Shown here: positions 29,771 through 43,300 of the stretch, piece by piece
Position numbering within the stretch: position 1 is the first letter of the stretch
Layout: each line of letters begins with the position of its first letter
Assembly: GCF_014356525.2 (NCBI RefSeq)
Contig: NC_052504.1
Span: 62,079,086-62,143,085 of the forward strand
Reading direction: 5' to 3'
Source of the DNA: Nilaparvata lugens
Taxonomy: Eukaryota > Arthropoda > Insecta > Hemiptera > Delphacidae
DNA: 64,000 nucleotides
The notes under the pieces: model-generated
What the model was told of the DNA's origin: nothing
Seen by the model: only the letters and a program-made list of their open reading frames with translations
The model's database searches: none
Translations under genes and position numbers: made by a program

Positions 29771-30235
29771 GTTAGAACTTGGCCCTCCATTCAAGAAAAT
29801 TAGAACTTGGCCCTCCATTCAAGAAAAACAGCGTTGCCAAATTGAAATTTTATATCAAAATAACAGGGAGAATGTCACCTCTCTATTAGATTAAAGATTA
29901 TTTTCATCCGACCTGAAGCTGTTTTTAATGATCTAGAAACTAATAGGAGGAAAACATTGTCCGCGTTATTCCGATATAAAAATCTTACTTACGGTATTTA
30001 TCATGACATCCCATAATTCTGAGGGAAGTGATAGTTGAATAACTATTTTTCAATTCAATAAAAAAATTATCTTCTTTCAGCCCTCAAAACCCAGCCCTAA
30101 TTTTTTAGCATTACTGTAGTATCGGGGATGATATTCTACATAAAATTCTATGGTTAAATTGGAAATTTTATAAATTATCAATTCCAGACAACTGGCGATG
30201 CTGTTATTTCTTGAGGGTGAAATCTTAATTTATTT
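29771..30235. repeat. Possible MITE with imperfect ends and a 32-bp doublet
   Basis: TTAGAACTTGGCCCTCCATT occurs twice in tandem at 29771-29826. CAAGAAAAACAGCGTTGCC (29820) faces GGCGATGCTGTTATTTCTTG (30190-30212), suggesting imperfect TIRs. No ORF. Confidence 0.45.
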
Positions 30236-30477
30236 TGATCAGACTATTTTGATATTGAATTTTTGATCTTTAACTCCTTACATTCCAATTCATGGATTCT
30301 CACTTGGTACGGTATCTTTATTCTTCATTATTCCAAAGACAATACTAAATAATAGATTGTCTGTGAACCTATTTAATACTTTTTGCTAAGAGAGAACTGT
30401 ACATATTATATGAGGGGGTCAGAATACAAGGGGTCCAAGTGACATTTTCCATTTTTTTGAGTTAGCTACAGAAATTG

Positions 30478-30740
30478 ACCGAGCGAAGTGAGGTCTAAGA
30501 TTCAAGTCGACGGTTTGGCATTTCTCTTAATGTTTAAATGTTTGAATGTTTGAATGTTTTAATGTTTGAATGTTTGAATGTTTAAATGTTTGAATGTTTA
30601 AATGTTTGTATGTTTATATGTTGCGCATTTACGGCGAAACGCGGTAATAGATTTTCATGAAATTTGACAGGTATGTTTCTTTTTAAATTTCGCGTCGATG
30701 TATATACTAGGTTTTTGGAAACTTTGCATTTCAAGGATAA
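30478..30740 (+). repeat. Interspersed repeat with 8-bp minisatellite
   Basis: CCGAGCGAAGTGAGGTCTAA opens a block whose core (30529-30622) is about 11 tandem copies of AATGTTTG with T/A variants. It continues ATTTACGGCGAAACGCGG and GAAATTTGACAGGTATGTT. The composition suggests a SINE or a non-autonomous element. Type uncertain. Confidence 0.7.
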
Positions 30741-30837
30741 TATAAAAGGAAAAAGGAGCCTCCTTCATATGCCAATATTAGAGTAAAAATCAGACTATAG
30801 AATTATTCATTATAAATGAGCTGTCTAGTGGACTATA

Positions 30838-31042
30838 AAGGTAGGCGCACACAGATCGTCATCGGACGGACGGCACGCATCGGACGGATCAGATTCGATG
30901 CATTATTTTCAATTGGAGTGCGCATACAGATACGATGCGGACATTTATGCGCATTCCAATTGAAAATAATGCATCAAATCTAATCCTCCGATCCGTCCGA
31001 TGCGTGCCGTCCGTCCGATGACGATCTGTGTGCGCCTACCTT
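30838..31042. mobile_element. 205-bp near-perfect palindromic MITE
   Basis: Starts AAGGTAGGCGCACACAGATC and ends GATCTGTGTGCGCCTACCTT. The arms of about 90 bp are almost identical complements meeting around 30940, and are markedly GC-richer (CGGACGGACGGCACGCATCG) than the surroundings. No ORF. Nested in the 30412-32013 element. Confidence 0.9.
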
Positions 31043-31170
31043 AATACTACCCGTTCAAGACCATCGAACATCTTGAAAATGTATCTTTCCATCGAAAATA
31101 GTAGACAGTTGACTATAATACTGCCCGTTCAAAAACATCGAAAATCTTAAAAATGTATTTTTCCATACGT
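31043..31170. repeat. Local duplication beside the palindromic MITE
   Basis: AATACTACCCGTTCAAGACCATCGAA (31043) and AATACTGCCCGTTCAAAAACATCGAA (31117) start two ~72-bp direct copies, each preceded by GACTATA-like bases, as is also the MITE. Confidence 0.6.
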
Positions 31171-32881
31171 TGTATACGTTGTATATGTATACGTAACGTT
31201 GTAGACAGTTGCAGCCAGACCTGATAACAGCGCTCACACTCACATTCCGGGACGACACGTCACGGTAGGATAGGACAGAAAGCTATATGTTTATTTAGGA
31301 TTTTTCTAGACATTTTAAATTGATGAATTACTCATTAATTTTTGGGAAAACATAACAACAGGTCAATGTAGCTTACTGAGCGCGAGGTCTACTGTTCACA
31401 GAACTACTAGTTGATGGCTGAAAGTGGTGAAAATCTAGTATACAAGAGGTATAAGCGTATAAGGTATAACCTAAGTCTAATCAGTGTTGACACCTGGTGT
31501 AAAATTTTTAAACTACATTTTCAAACAGCTGTTTATTTGATTAAACAAGGGGTCCAAGTGACTTGGATCCTTTGTTTACAGGACAACGGTTGCTCGTATC
31601 CATCAAATTAAATTTAACCTTGATTAAGCCATGTCACCAAGCAAAAGATACCTCAAGAAACAAATAGTGAATCAGATAATATTGCAATGAGGTCATTAAT
31701 CATTGTTCAATTGCTGGTAAATTTGATAGATTTAAATTATGTGGAGCTAGACAATAGAGTTTTGTTTTGTAAACAAGGGGTACAAGTGATACTTCTTATC
31801 ACTATTTAGCTGATAATTGAGAAAGGAGAGCAATTTGAGACATGAAACTGTACGTTTGATTTGGTAAAAGTATACTGAATAGTTATAGGAATAGGTGGAT
31901 ATTTTTCTACATTCATTTCGTGAATGAAGAATCAATTAATGTAAGTAAACTTTAGGCTCAATTTTCTCGAAACTAACAATATGTCTCTTGGATCCCTTGT
32001 ATTATAACCCCTTCAATAGTCTGTGTAATACAGATCTATGAGGGGACTGCCACAGTCGAACTCCATGCTTATCAAGTAGATATTGACTGACAAAGCTCAG
32101 CTGGTGTGTAGTTAGTAAAAGATGGTTTCGGACCTTTAGATTATCTAACAAAGATAACTTATTATACTAGTTTTGTAATTTATGATAATTTGACTTACGG
32201 TATCACTGATAACTATTTGCATTCTAACTTATCAAAGAGGAAAGAGGAAAAAGGCAATATCTACATTGAACGTGAATTTGTATTGGCAGAATTTTATTTA
32301 TCAACATTCACAACTTATAAATACATTCAAAAATAGATAAATACGTTCATTAATTTTACCTACATCACTGTATGCTTGAAAAACTTTTAGTGTTGGAAAG
32401 AATTTTTTTCGCAGATAACCATGAAAATTATTTTATTTCTGCTTTGAATTTATACCTATTTTTGTAGATTCGCTGCCTGGTTTACGCATATTCTCATTTT
32501 CAGAAGATTTCTCCACATAAAACTATTTTTTGAAAAATTAATAATACATGAATTAGGAAATTCTTTATTAGCTGAAAAAATCTCAATTACATTCTAAACA
32601 CTTAAAATACTATATTGAGGATTCTATCCATTGATGTATGGTAAATGGTATTGCTGCTCAATATTTTAAAAACGTGTTCACACAAAACTTTTCTCTGAAA
32701 CACAACAGAGTAAAATCTACGATATTTGCCTGATGTTTAAAAAGGAATGCGATTGTATGATTATCAATGAACTCCATTCAGCTCCTTCACATAATTTTAG
32801 GTTATTTTTAGGTTATAGGTTATTTTAAAGACTGAAGAATATTACTGTGATAAATTTCTTATTGAGGATTTGTTGAAGCTA

Positions 32882-33207
32882 TCAGTGATAAATATTTCTC
32901 CTAGCACCGTAATGTGACCAATCCTTATCATATCCTGGAAATTGGTATCCTCCTGAGTTGTCGTAGTCAGTGGTCTCATGATGCTCCTGTGGGAATAGAG
33001 GCTTGGAGAAATAAATAGGCTCTTTCTTGCATATCTTGAGAGATGCAAGAAGCGTCGGAAGGTAGATGAGTGCCAGAATTGCAATCTTCTTCAGGAACAC
33101 CACTGACATGAATATTGGAACCAAGATTGCCTTGATCGCCAAATATTTCATGAATGCCAATATTGGGAATAGCAAGGCGAATTTCTTCTTCTTGTGTCCT
33201 CTTTTTT
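32882..33207 (-). CDS. Osiris gene exon 3 (hydrophobic domain and tail)
   Basis: Acceptor TTTTTTCTAG. The split codon gives Glu, then KRGHKKKKFALLFPILAFMK. Hydrophobic stretch AILVPIFMSVVFLKKIAILA, then an SLKICKKEP turn and a Tyr/His tail ending RRNIYH before TGA (32884-32882). The small frames overlapping it are shadows. Confidence 0.92.
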
Positions 33208-34358
33208 CTAGAAAAAATCAAACAGATAAATATAATTCATTTTTAATGTTGGAACGCCATCGAAGGAAAGTGATACAAAGAATCAAATAAAAATGATGAG
33301 TGTTTTTTTGCACAGAATAGAAGTTAGCATTTTCTCATAGTATCTATAGTTCCATACAATTCCAAACAAGATAAAACTTTTTTAATTTTGGAACAAATGG
33401 AACCAAGAACCTAGCTATGTAAAATCGAATATGAATTATTTGAAAACACTATTTCCAGTTCAATAACTCTCATTTTACTTACTTAATGTTCGTGGATAAT
33501 GATAAAATACAGTCGACTCTACCGCTAATAAATAATAATAGAAGCTATTAATATTGGCTGAAATACTGAAATCTTCAATATTCGAATATTGCATGATTAC
33601 AGTAAGCTATATAATATATAAAAGTGGAATGGAACTCACTCACTCATCAAGAGAACTTGAAATCTACTGAACCAAGAACATTCAAATTTTGTAGGCAAGG
33701 CACTCTAGTGGCGTACTGAGAACGGATTTGGAAAACCATTGCCTAAAATCTGCGTTTTCACAAATGAACAGAAACGGTTCAAATTTTGTACAGAAGTTCA
33801 TCTGAGATGTGAAAATATCGCATTAGAAACAATATTGAAATAATGCCAAAGATACGCCAAAAATCCACGGGCTTCCAGCATTTTCTCAGCTTTCTGGAAA
33901 CAAATGAACAGAAACGGTTCAAATTTTGTACAGAAGTTCATCTGAGATGTGAAAATATCGCATTAGAAACAATATTGAAATAATGCCAAAGATACGCCAA
34001 AAATCCACGGGCTTCCAGCATTTTCTCAGCTTTCTGGAAACAAATGAACAGAAAAAAAATCTGGTGTGGTACACTCACACAACTTTCCTTGCTCATTGAA
34101 CTGTAAGCCTCATTCTTAAACGAGAATAATTTAGGGGAATAACATACCGTAATGATGATTGGCGGCAACATATTTGAAACTATGATCAGACTACACTGTA
34201 TAAGTGTATATAATATAATTGTTTTCAGAGTACTTTTCCTTTGTTGGAATCCTAAATTGGATGATTTTTTTTAAAAGTCGTCAAAACAGCTGTTCTACAG
34301 TTGAAATATCTCGACTAGAGTCCCCTGAGTCCAAAAAACTGGTTTTTGGGTATTGGTC

Positions 34359-34398
<40 letters not shown>

Positions 34399-37300
34399 GT
34401 GTGTGTGTGTGTGTGTGTTGGTGTGTGTGTGTGTGTGTGGTGTGTGTGTGTGTGTGTGTATGAGTGTATGTGCGTCTGTGTACACGATACCTCATCTCCC
34501 AATTAACGGAATGACTTGAAATTTGGAACTTAAGGTCCTTTCACTATAAGGATCCGACACGAACAATTTCGATCAAATGCAATTCAAGATGGCGGCTAAA
34601 ATGGCGAAAATGTTGTCAAAAACAGGGTTTTTCGTGATATTCTCGGAAACGGCTCCAACGATTTTGATCAAATTCATACCTAAAATAGTCATCAATAAGC
34701 TCTATCAACTGCCACAAGTCCCATATCTGTAAAAATTGCAGGAGCTTCGCCCCATCAATGCAGATAGATTCCCAATTATCAGGCTCCAGATACAATTGAA
34801 ACGAAAAAAATCAAGTGGAGTAGATTGAGCATGAAAATCTCTACAATTAATGTTCAGTAACATTTTCACCTAAAATTGAAAATGAGCTTTAAATTCGAGA
34901 AAATGTGATTATTCAATTGCAAATTATTGTTGATTCTATTAAATCATTCACTATGAAGAGATAGCAGACCTCATGTGTGTCTCCAGCGTTATTGCCCTGT
35001 CACCAGCTGGCTCAAATCTTTGAATAGTAGACTTGAGATGCGCGGGAACACTAGCGTCAGGTGATCAATTTTCATAACGGCAAGGAAAGTTGTGTGAGTG
35101 CGCCTCACCAGATTTTTATAAACTGCTCTACCTACCTACCTCATGCACGAGAAGGACAAAAGACTCATGTCAGTTTACAAAGTCCATTTCTCAAGGATGG
35201 GGTGGATCCCATTAGTTTCCCAGGAAATAGACTCATGCCAGTTGATAGAGCTGATAAATTACTATAAAGGGTATGAATTTGAAATAAATCAGTCAAGTCA
35301 TTTTTGAGAATATCGTGAAAAGCATGGTTTTTTAGTAACCATCCGCCATTTTTTTCAAGAATATTACGGAGCTCCTGCAATTTTCCAAAAAATGAGACTC
35401 ATGTCAGTTGATAGGGCTTATAAATAGCCATCTATGGTATACATTTAAAGAAAATTGTTAGAGCCGATTTCGAGAAAACCGTGAAAAACATGATTTTTTA
35501 GTAATTATCCGCCATTTTTCTCAAGAATATTACGAGATCCCAGAAATTAGACTCAAGTCAGTTGATAGGGCTTATAAATAGCTATCCATGGTATAAATTT
35601 GAAGAAAATAGTTCCAGCCGTTTTTGAGAAAATCATGGTTTTTTGGTAATTATCCGCCATTTTTCTCAAGAATATTACGGTGCTCCTGCAATTTTCCTAG
35701 AAATGAGACTCATGTCAGTTAATAGGGCTTATAAATAGCTTATAAGGTAATTAGGTCTTATAGGTAATTATCCGCCATTTTTCTCAAGAATATTACGGTG
35801 TTCCTGCAATTTTCCTAGAAATGAGACTCATGTCAGTTAATAGGGCTTATAAATAGCTACCCATGGTATAAATTTGAAGAAAATCATTTGAGCCGTTTTT
35901 GAGAAAACCGTAGAAAACATAGTTTTTTAGTAATTATCCGCCATTTTTTCCGCCATCTTGAATTGAATTTTATTGAATTTCTTATTATCGGGTCCTCATG
36001 GTATAAGGACCTCAAGTTTAAAATTTCAAGTCAATCGGTTAATTAGGAATAGAGTGTTCACAGACATACACACATACACACACACAGACCAACACCCAAA
36101 AATCATGTTTTTGGACTCAGGGGACCTTGAAACGTATAGAAAACTTGAAATTGGGGTACCTTATTTTTTTTTGGAAAGCAATACTTCCCTTACCTATGGT
36201 AGTAGGGCAAGGAAAGTAATAATGTTCAAATTTCGAGTTATGCTCATTTGGGTTACTGTGTTATTCTTATTGTATAAGTACCATAATTTTCCTTCTATTA
36301 AAACTTGAGGGGAAAAGTTGTATGAAATTGCTGATTTTGTGCGTTTATTCTTTCGTTTTGCGGTTTTTTTCATCACGTGTGTTATAATTCTGGTGAATTA
36401 TCACTTCTCCTCGATATTCAATAGAGCAATCCTCAATAATTTAATGATTCGCTACTTTTAATACTACTACTATAATGCTACCACTATTCTAATATATAGA
36501 CATAACATCTTATCAAATTGAAATATTGTACGTAACTTGTACAATAACGTATTTACAACATTCGTATGATAGATGATTATTCTGCTCTCAACTACGTTTC
36601 GGGAAGTAACAATCATACTCAAGCGGTAAATCATCGTTACCGGATTTGTGATGTAAAGTTCTGTTCGAAAAAAGATTTTCAAATGGAAAAATTCTATAAA
36701 TTATCTCATTTCAAATGTGACTGGTAATTCTTATCATGGTGAAATAAAGATTCTCACCATATTGATCTGTGATGAAGAACATTGTTTTGGAAGTCTTGTG
36801 ATGCAGGAAAAATTGCATAATTATTGATAAGCCTGTTTAATATTTTTTCAAAATAAGCCCATAGCCTAATTTTGTTTAGTTTCGTAATACTGGAGTTATA
36901 AGCTGCCTGCACACTCTAGCTAGTATATTCAACAATAAACTTCATACCGGTATGTGTTATAGTTTTTCTGCAGTGTCTACGGTTCTAGCCCACATGACTC
37001 AAAAATAATTGACATAAATATTCAAGCTCAGAAACCCATCGAACAGAAAGTTAAAATTGTAGCTTTGTCGGCCGTTTAATTTTTTTTAATAATCATGATC
37101 CATCCGCATCATCTTTTAGAAGCTCAAAAATAGCACGTTTCGATGTCAGTTTTTTCATCAACTCACAAGTTCACATCAATCATTCATTCTATTATGAAAT
37201 TCCTTGTGCAGTCGGAAGCGGCCGAGAAAGTTGTGAGGTTGAGTGGCTACAGTGTATGCTGATTATTGTTCTGTAACCTCTGCTGCAGTGGAAGTGTGAA

Positions 37301-40300
37301 CTGTCACCAGCCAGATGGATGAATCACTTTGATGCATTCACACTTGAACCGTATGTGAAACTTCTCCTCGGTGAGAGATCAAGCCACCTCACATTTCAGT
37401 TCATCTTCATAAAAAGCCGTGACAGAACAGTTGAGGCGTTCAGGCCCGTCTCCAAACTACAAAACGTTCTGAATAAGCTGCATGTCGTGTACAGTGATTT
37501 ATAAAGAGCCATACATCATGCCAAGACATGTTGATAGCATTTTATCTTGAAAATATTATAGAAGAATAAGTTATAAAAACTTACACATTTCCAAACTAAC
37601 ATTTTCCAAATATTAATTTCTCGGTTATTAATATAACTCGACGTTCCGCTCTCGTTCACCGCTCTCACCCTGCATGGGTGAACGCTAAGCTTTATGGTCA
37701 ACAAGAACATGAAAAGATTTACTTAAATAGAAAATGTCATATCTACTGTCTCAATATGAGGAATAAGAAGTCATGATAAAGTATAAGGATTTAACAACTG
37801 TAATTTTACTAAGACAGATTGTTTACAGTTTTCTGGAACACTTTTGAAGAGTTGATTGAAACATAATCTTGTCAGAGAATTAGAGAGTCTTTGTATTCTG
37901 TGATGTAATAATCTCTCCTTAAAACTTCAATCATATATTATTACATGCTCAAGCTCAATTTGCAATGAATTCATCAATTTGGAAAGTGGAATCCATAAAA
38001 TTTTACTACGACATACTAATGCCTACCGTAAATTGAGCCGCGACACGATTCTTCCAGATTAGCTAATACCTTATTATGATTATAACTATTATCATGTTCA
38101 CATGCGCTAGCTTCGTCTCATATTATGATCATCTATCTACTCACGTCACGTCGCGTTACAATATCTATGTGGCTAGCATGACAGAGACTCTCCAACTCTC
38201 TGACAATAATGATTCAAGATCCTGTTTGAAGCAAATATTCAAAAGTGTTCCGGAAAAACTATAAAACATTCTGACCAAGAAAAAACCTTGAAAATGTTAT
38301 CCTGTAAAAAAACTCCCATCATTTGCACACACAATATTCAATATTCGATAAACTTAACAGTTTTCCATTTTTAGTGATTTAATACAAACTTATTTGACCT
38401 TACAGTTGTGTTGTGATTTCAAATTTGTATTTTCAAAATTATTTTTTATATTTTTTGGCAAAAGATGCAGGCTGATCGATAAACTTTGTTATCAAGTTGA
38501 TGATGAATGCAGATTCCACATTTTCCCCCCATGAATAAAGTTTATATTTTTACGGCTTACTTGGATAAGCTTAAAGGAACATAACTCTTGTCGGATTTGC
38601 CGGAAACTCCAAAATATCTTTAGAAATGTGTAATTCAAGTAGCTGTTATTGAGGTATTTGAAAGTTTAAAATGCGTTGAACCAATTGAACATATCATGAT
38701 TGTCTTGTTTTTTTTTTGGTTACCGCAATTAAATTTCAAAGGGCCAACTTGTTTCATTCAATTCATAGTTTGGCTTAATAAATTTAAGAGAACCATGTAA
38801 TTGAGCACCATTAGAGCACCATGTAATTGTAAATTTGTAGACAGTTGAGCAAGCTCTCGACCAAGTTCATTCATGTTCACTATGCTGTACCGAGCACTGT
38901 TTCTAATTCAGCCTTTCCCAAGTAATAATAGATAGTAACTTTAATACGCAAACGGCTGAAGCCATTATTGTAAGTGAGTTAGCGAAATAAATTATTTTCT
39001 CTCTCTATGATGAACGGTCATGACTTCGAGTTTCCCAGGATAGATATTTAAAAATTGTGGCTCCGAGTCGTCAAGAAGTGTAGATTATGGAATTATCTGT
39101 CAAACTTAGCCTCCCTGTCGCGACATAGAGTGCGATAAGGAGTAAAACAGCAATATATTACAATTATAACAAATTAATGATTTTGCAGTTTCTATTTGGT
39201 CCTAAGGCTCGCTAGAAGCCACGCTATTATTGGTCAAATATGATTCACATATTTTCAGTTGCCCAATAGGAGACCTGTTTCTAAATACAGTAGTGGGGCG
39301 ATTCCCCAGCCGAGAGACCAGATTACGTGTCGGAGGACACTCTGCTAGGAGCAGTAAAGATGTAGTCATTTTGTTTTGCTCTTTTTGGGCAAGTTTATAT
39401 CATTAGTTAATGTAGGAGATAGTTTTATTCTTATTAAAGTTTAGTCTGCTATGGAGCCCAAATCTGGGGAGGAAGGATGATTGAGGATTGAGGAGGTGGA
39501 GAAGTTGCAACGTTTCTTTCTGAAAAAGATCTTCAGCTTGCCAGTGTGGGCATCTGACTACTGCTTGTTCTTGGAGACAGGAGTGAGGCCACTGCTGCTC
39601 TACTCGTTGAAGCTGCATCTCAAATACTTGCATCAATGCATGAGGCTGCCTGACCACAGATATCCCAACATACTGCTCAGGAAAATCATTGAGGAAAAAG
39701 TATTCTGGCATAACAACTGGATGGATCTGGAAAGGGTGTATGGAGTTCCTGCTGCGGGCCTCTTGACGTGCAATATCCAGAAGGCTCTCAACAAGGTTGA
39801 TGAGGGGCTGCAGCGCGGGTTCAAGGAAAGATTGATGAGGAGTCACAGATGCTCGATATATCCACAACTTGCAGATTTCACCGATTATGTACATTAACCG
39901 ATCGACTTTGCGCTGGTGAAGTGGTTTTTGAAGTCGAGGACAGAGCTTATTCTGCTGAACAAGTACTTATTCGGCCGGGAGGTGATGATCTGCTCGCTCT
40001 GCAGCATGAAGGAGGAGGAAGATGTACCGCACTTTATTGCCAGATGCCCTGTCCTCGCTGGAATTCGGAGAAGGCACCTTCAGAAGAGTATCCTGCCTGA
40101 AGAGGAGCTGCTTTCACATATGGACGGGACTGGCAGGCAGTGCGCCGCTACTGTAAGAATGCCTGGCAGTATAGATACTTCCTGGTTCAGCAATTCAATT
40201 TCTAACTTATATGAACTTTTGTGAAAGCATAATTTTCAATTTCTTCTTTCTTTAATATTTCTAATCAACTCCCCCAGACGGCACTATGCCATGGGATGAA

Positions 40301-43300
40301 AGCGCCTTTAAAGCTTTGTGTACTGATTTTTTTGTGGAATATTTGAATAAAGACCATTTATTATTATTATTATTATTATTATCAGTTTTATTTTCATTAG
40401 AGTTTACATTTTCTAGTAGTGCCATGTCCTGAAAGTTTGATTGTGTTTCTTCATCATGTACGAATAATTGTTTCTTCAAATAACCGCTAATGGTTCATGT
40501 GTGACCCCAAACCAACTTCTTGTACCACCCCTTTGGTTCCGCAACTTTATGTAACATCGCTTCAAGACACCCGTTCAGATGACAGGTCTAGGGACGTAAG
40601 AAGACGTGGCCGCCAAGCCAAATTCAATTGGTAAAAGTTCACCGCCAAAAACAAGTACCGTAACCTCGACGATAAAGCGACGTACAGACCAACGAAAGTG
40701 CAGTGTAGTGAAACAAAAGTTCATTCAAGAATGTCAATCAAAAGTGAGGATTTGAAATTTATGAAATGGGTTATATGGGTTATTATCGACGAAATTGGGT
40801 TTAACGGGCTTTTCTTTCTTGGGTTTTTGCATTGAAAATTAATTTGCTATTTTATGACTGATATTGTTTGGTTTTGTGACTTAATGCTATCTAAACGAGG
40901 GATAGTAATGCGCCCCCAAATCAGGTGAAGAATGTAAACAAAGTAATATGAAATTATTGTTTCCTTTGTCCGATTTTCGTTGTCAATGTTTATTGAAGTT
41001 GTTTGTATTTTTCAATTATTTCAGTGTAATGTTAGTTTATAGTAGAAACCTATTAAATCAGGCATGGCAAGATTAATTGAAGTTTTCATGGCTCTAGCCC
41101 GTTCACCTGCATGAATTTAGTATAGACTCAGGTATTTTACAAATGTGTCGGCCTATTTCCAAATTCTAAATTTGATTCCAAATTTACCTTTTTTATTATC
41201 TTTTAAAAGGCCAGGCACACAATGCTTTTCTAGTAAGAACTAGAAGTTATTACGAATTATTGCCAGCGAAAATGCATAATTCAATTGAGTAATTTTTTTA
41301 TTGCATGAAATTTCTCATTTAAATGAAAAAAATAAATTTGGGAAACTGAAACTTCATAAAATAAACTGGGAAACCAGGAATTAGACATTGTTGATTCAAC
41401 TAAAAAATTGATTCCGTAATAACTAACTGTCCACCTTAAAAACTTACAAAGCATTTTACTAGGTAATTTATTCTTTCACCCTATTTTTGTAAAGTATGAA
41501 CGTTTTACTGGATAACATTATCCAAGAGATTCTGTGATTTATCCTTTTGGCATTTGTTGCACTTTACTGGATCAATGCCAAGCCTCTTTTTCCATTTTTT
41601 CTTGGTTATACCTGCTCACCGGAATTGCGTCAGGAGACAATCTCGTTCATCCATATATGCATGGAAATCTTTCTCCAACCCTCGAACCCAAATTTATACA
41701 GAGTCAATTCTCGATAAGTTTGAGAACTCATGAATTGTATTATAAGAACACCCATTTCCAAACGAAATTTTATATAAATCTCACCAGTTGCTTCTAAAAT
41801 AACAAATTGTTGAAGAGGGTCAATGAGATCAATGAGAAAAGAAAACAAAATAAAATTGCTTAGTGCAATCAATATTTCACATTTCTGAAAACAAACTGAA
41901 AGTTACAATATCTTTTGTAACTGGATTTTTATATCTGAATGTTCCACAAGCCTTGAATATTCTCATCAAATCATTCAATGATTTGAAAGCGAAAACGGAA
42001 TCAATCCCTCCTCTCACTCTCATCATTGGGAGAATTGGAATTGTAAGAAGTAGTCAAGGATACTATTTCTGGTACTTGACAAAAAGGCATGATATGAAGA
42101 ATTCCTACTTTTGTAGAACTTGAATTCGCAACGTTAAACTGCTCTTAACCTGCTTGTTAATTTGATCTTAACCTAGAGCAAATAGTTTGGTAGGAAAATT
42201 TGATTTTTTTTGGAATTAATACCAATATGACTCTGTGGATGATGAAACCATCTCTCATCATAATCCTTCTCTCTACAGTTTCAAAAGTCTCATAATGGTG
42301 ATTATCCACGTAAAAGTAGGGAACAAGTACAAACTACTTCAATGATATAAGATAATGATTTATTGACCTTATTCCTTCATTCATCATTCATTTCATTTGA
42401 GGTTTCTCAAAGTTATTACTTGAATATAATACGCAAATCTTGAAAAATGTATCGTATATTGAAATTGTATAATTCATTGTTCTAATATAATAGTGATAAA
42501 CTACTGTGAGTGTGTTCCAAGAATCTAATTCGATTAGTAGGCCTGAATCAAGTGAATTTGACTGTGACATTCATTCCTCAATTGAGCTATTTGATTTCCA
42601 TCTCATTCCTCACCTCTACCTTCAACCTCAATACTACGTTCCATAAGATTGAGATTTTTAATCCAACTATTCTTGTTGTAATGCAAGAGACTACAGAAAC
42701 TGATGAATGAGTACAGGAATGAGCTACTTTCACACGATAGGAGACGTGCAACTTGAACACTGAACAGTGTTCACGTTTTTTTGTCGAAGTACATTGAGTC
42801 AAATCGTGTCTTTCACATGGTGACCCCTAGCCAGGAACCTCGTTTTGTCACGTCTTTTCCCCTCGAGGCAAGCAGAAACCGGCTTGCATCGAGATACTAG
42901 CGGACAAATCGTCGCTTTCACATGGTGATTCTACGTGATTCTACGTCTCTCTCCGGTCACCACTTTTTCTCAAAAACTATCTTTCTTGAAAATGAAGATA
43001 GAAAGATTCTGAATTCGGATTTGGAATTAGCGAGCCCAAATTCTTTAATGCGTAAGTCCCGTTTTCGAAAATATCCGAAAACAAGGAAGTTATGGCTGTT
43101 TTTAATAAAGCTTTCTATTATCATATAAAATTATATGGTAAAAACGAACAGGTACTGTACTATACAGTACTTATGTACTGTAGCTAGTATAATACAACTT
43201 ACACTGTATTCGTGTAGGAAATTTGGTAGGATATTTATCTTGATTTCTGAAAATACCCCAAAATAAGGAGTAAGATAACTTTGAAAAACCAAAGTTTTCC

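Larger units (their letters stand above)
30412..32013. mobile_element. 1.6-kb non-autonomous DNA transposon with repeated TIR motif
   Basis: Left end GGGGTCAGAATACAAGGGGT(CCAAGTGACAT) matches the reverse of the right end (GGGGTTATAATACAAGGGAT, CCAAGAGACAT) over more than 30 bases. The inner motif ACAAGGGGTCCAAGTGAC recurs at 31545-31562, where it is followed by its own inverted copy, and as ACAAGGGGTACAAGTGAT at 31773. No transposase is present. Other repeats are nested inside. Confidence 0.75.

Noticed and set aside
32842..33084. Second and third minus-strand frames over the last Osiris exon, and a + frame at 33066-33290
   Set aside because: Shadow frames; only the frame continuing from exon 2 in phase 1 has the hydrophobic Osiris domain and a proper acceptor.
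34219..34506. ORFs of Val-Cys or Thr-His repeats
   Set aside because: Pure translation of the (TG)n microsatellite.
41863..42123. 86-codon + ORF (ISENKLKVTISFVTGFLYLN)
   Set aside because: AT-rich chance frame with no family resemblance and no splice partners.
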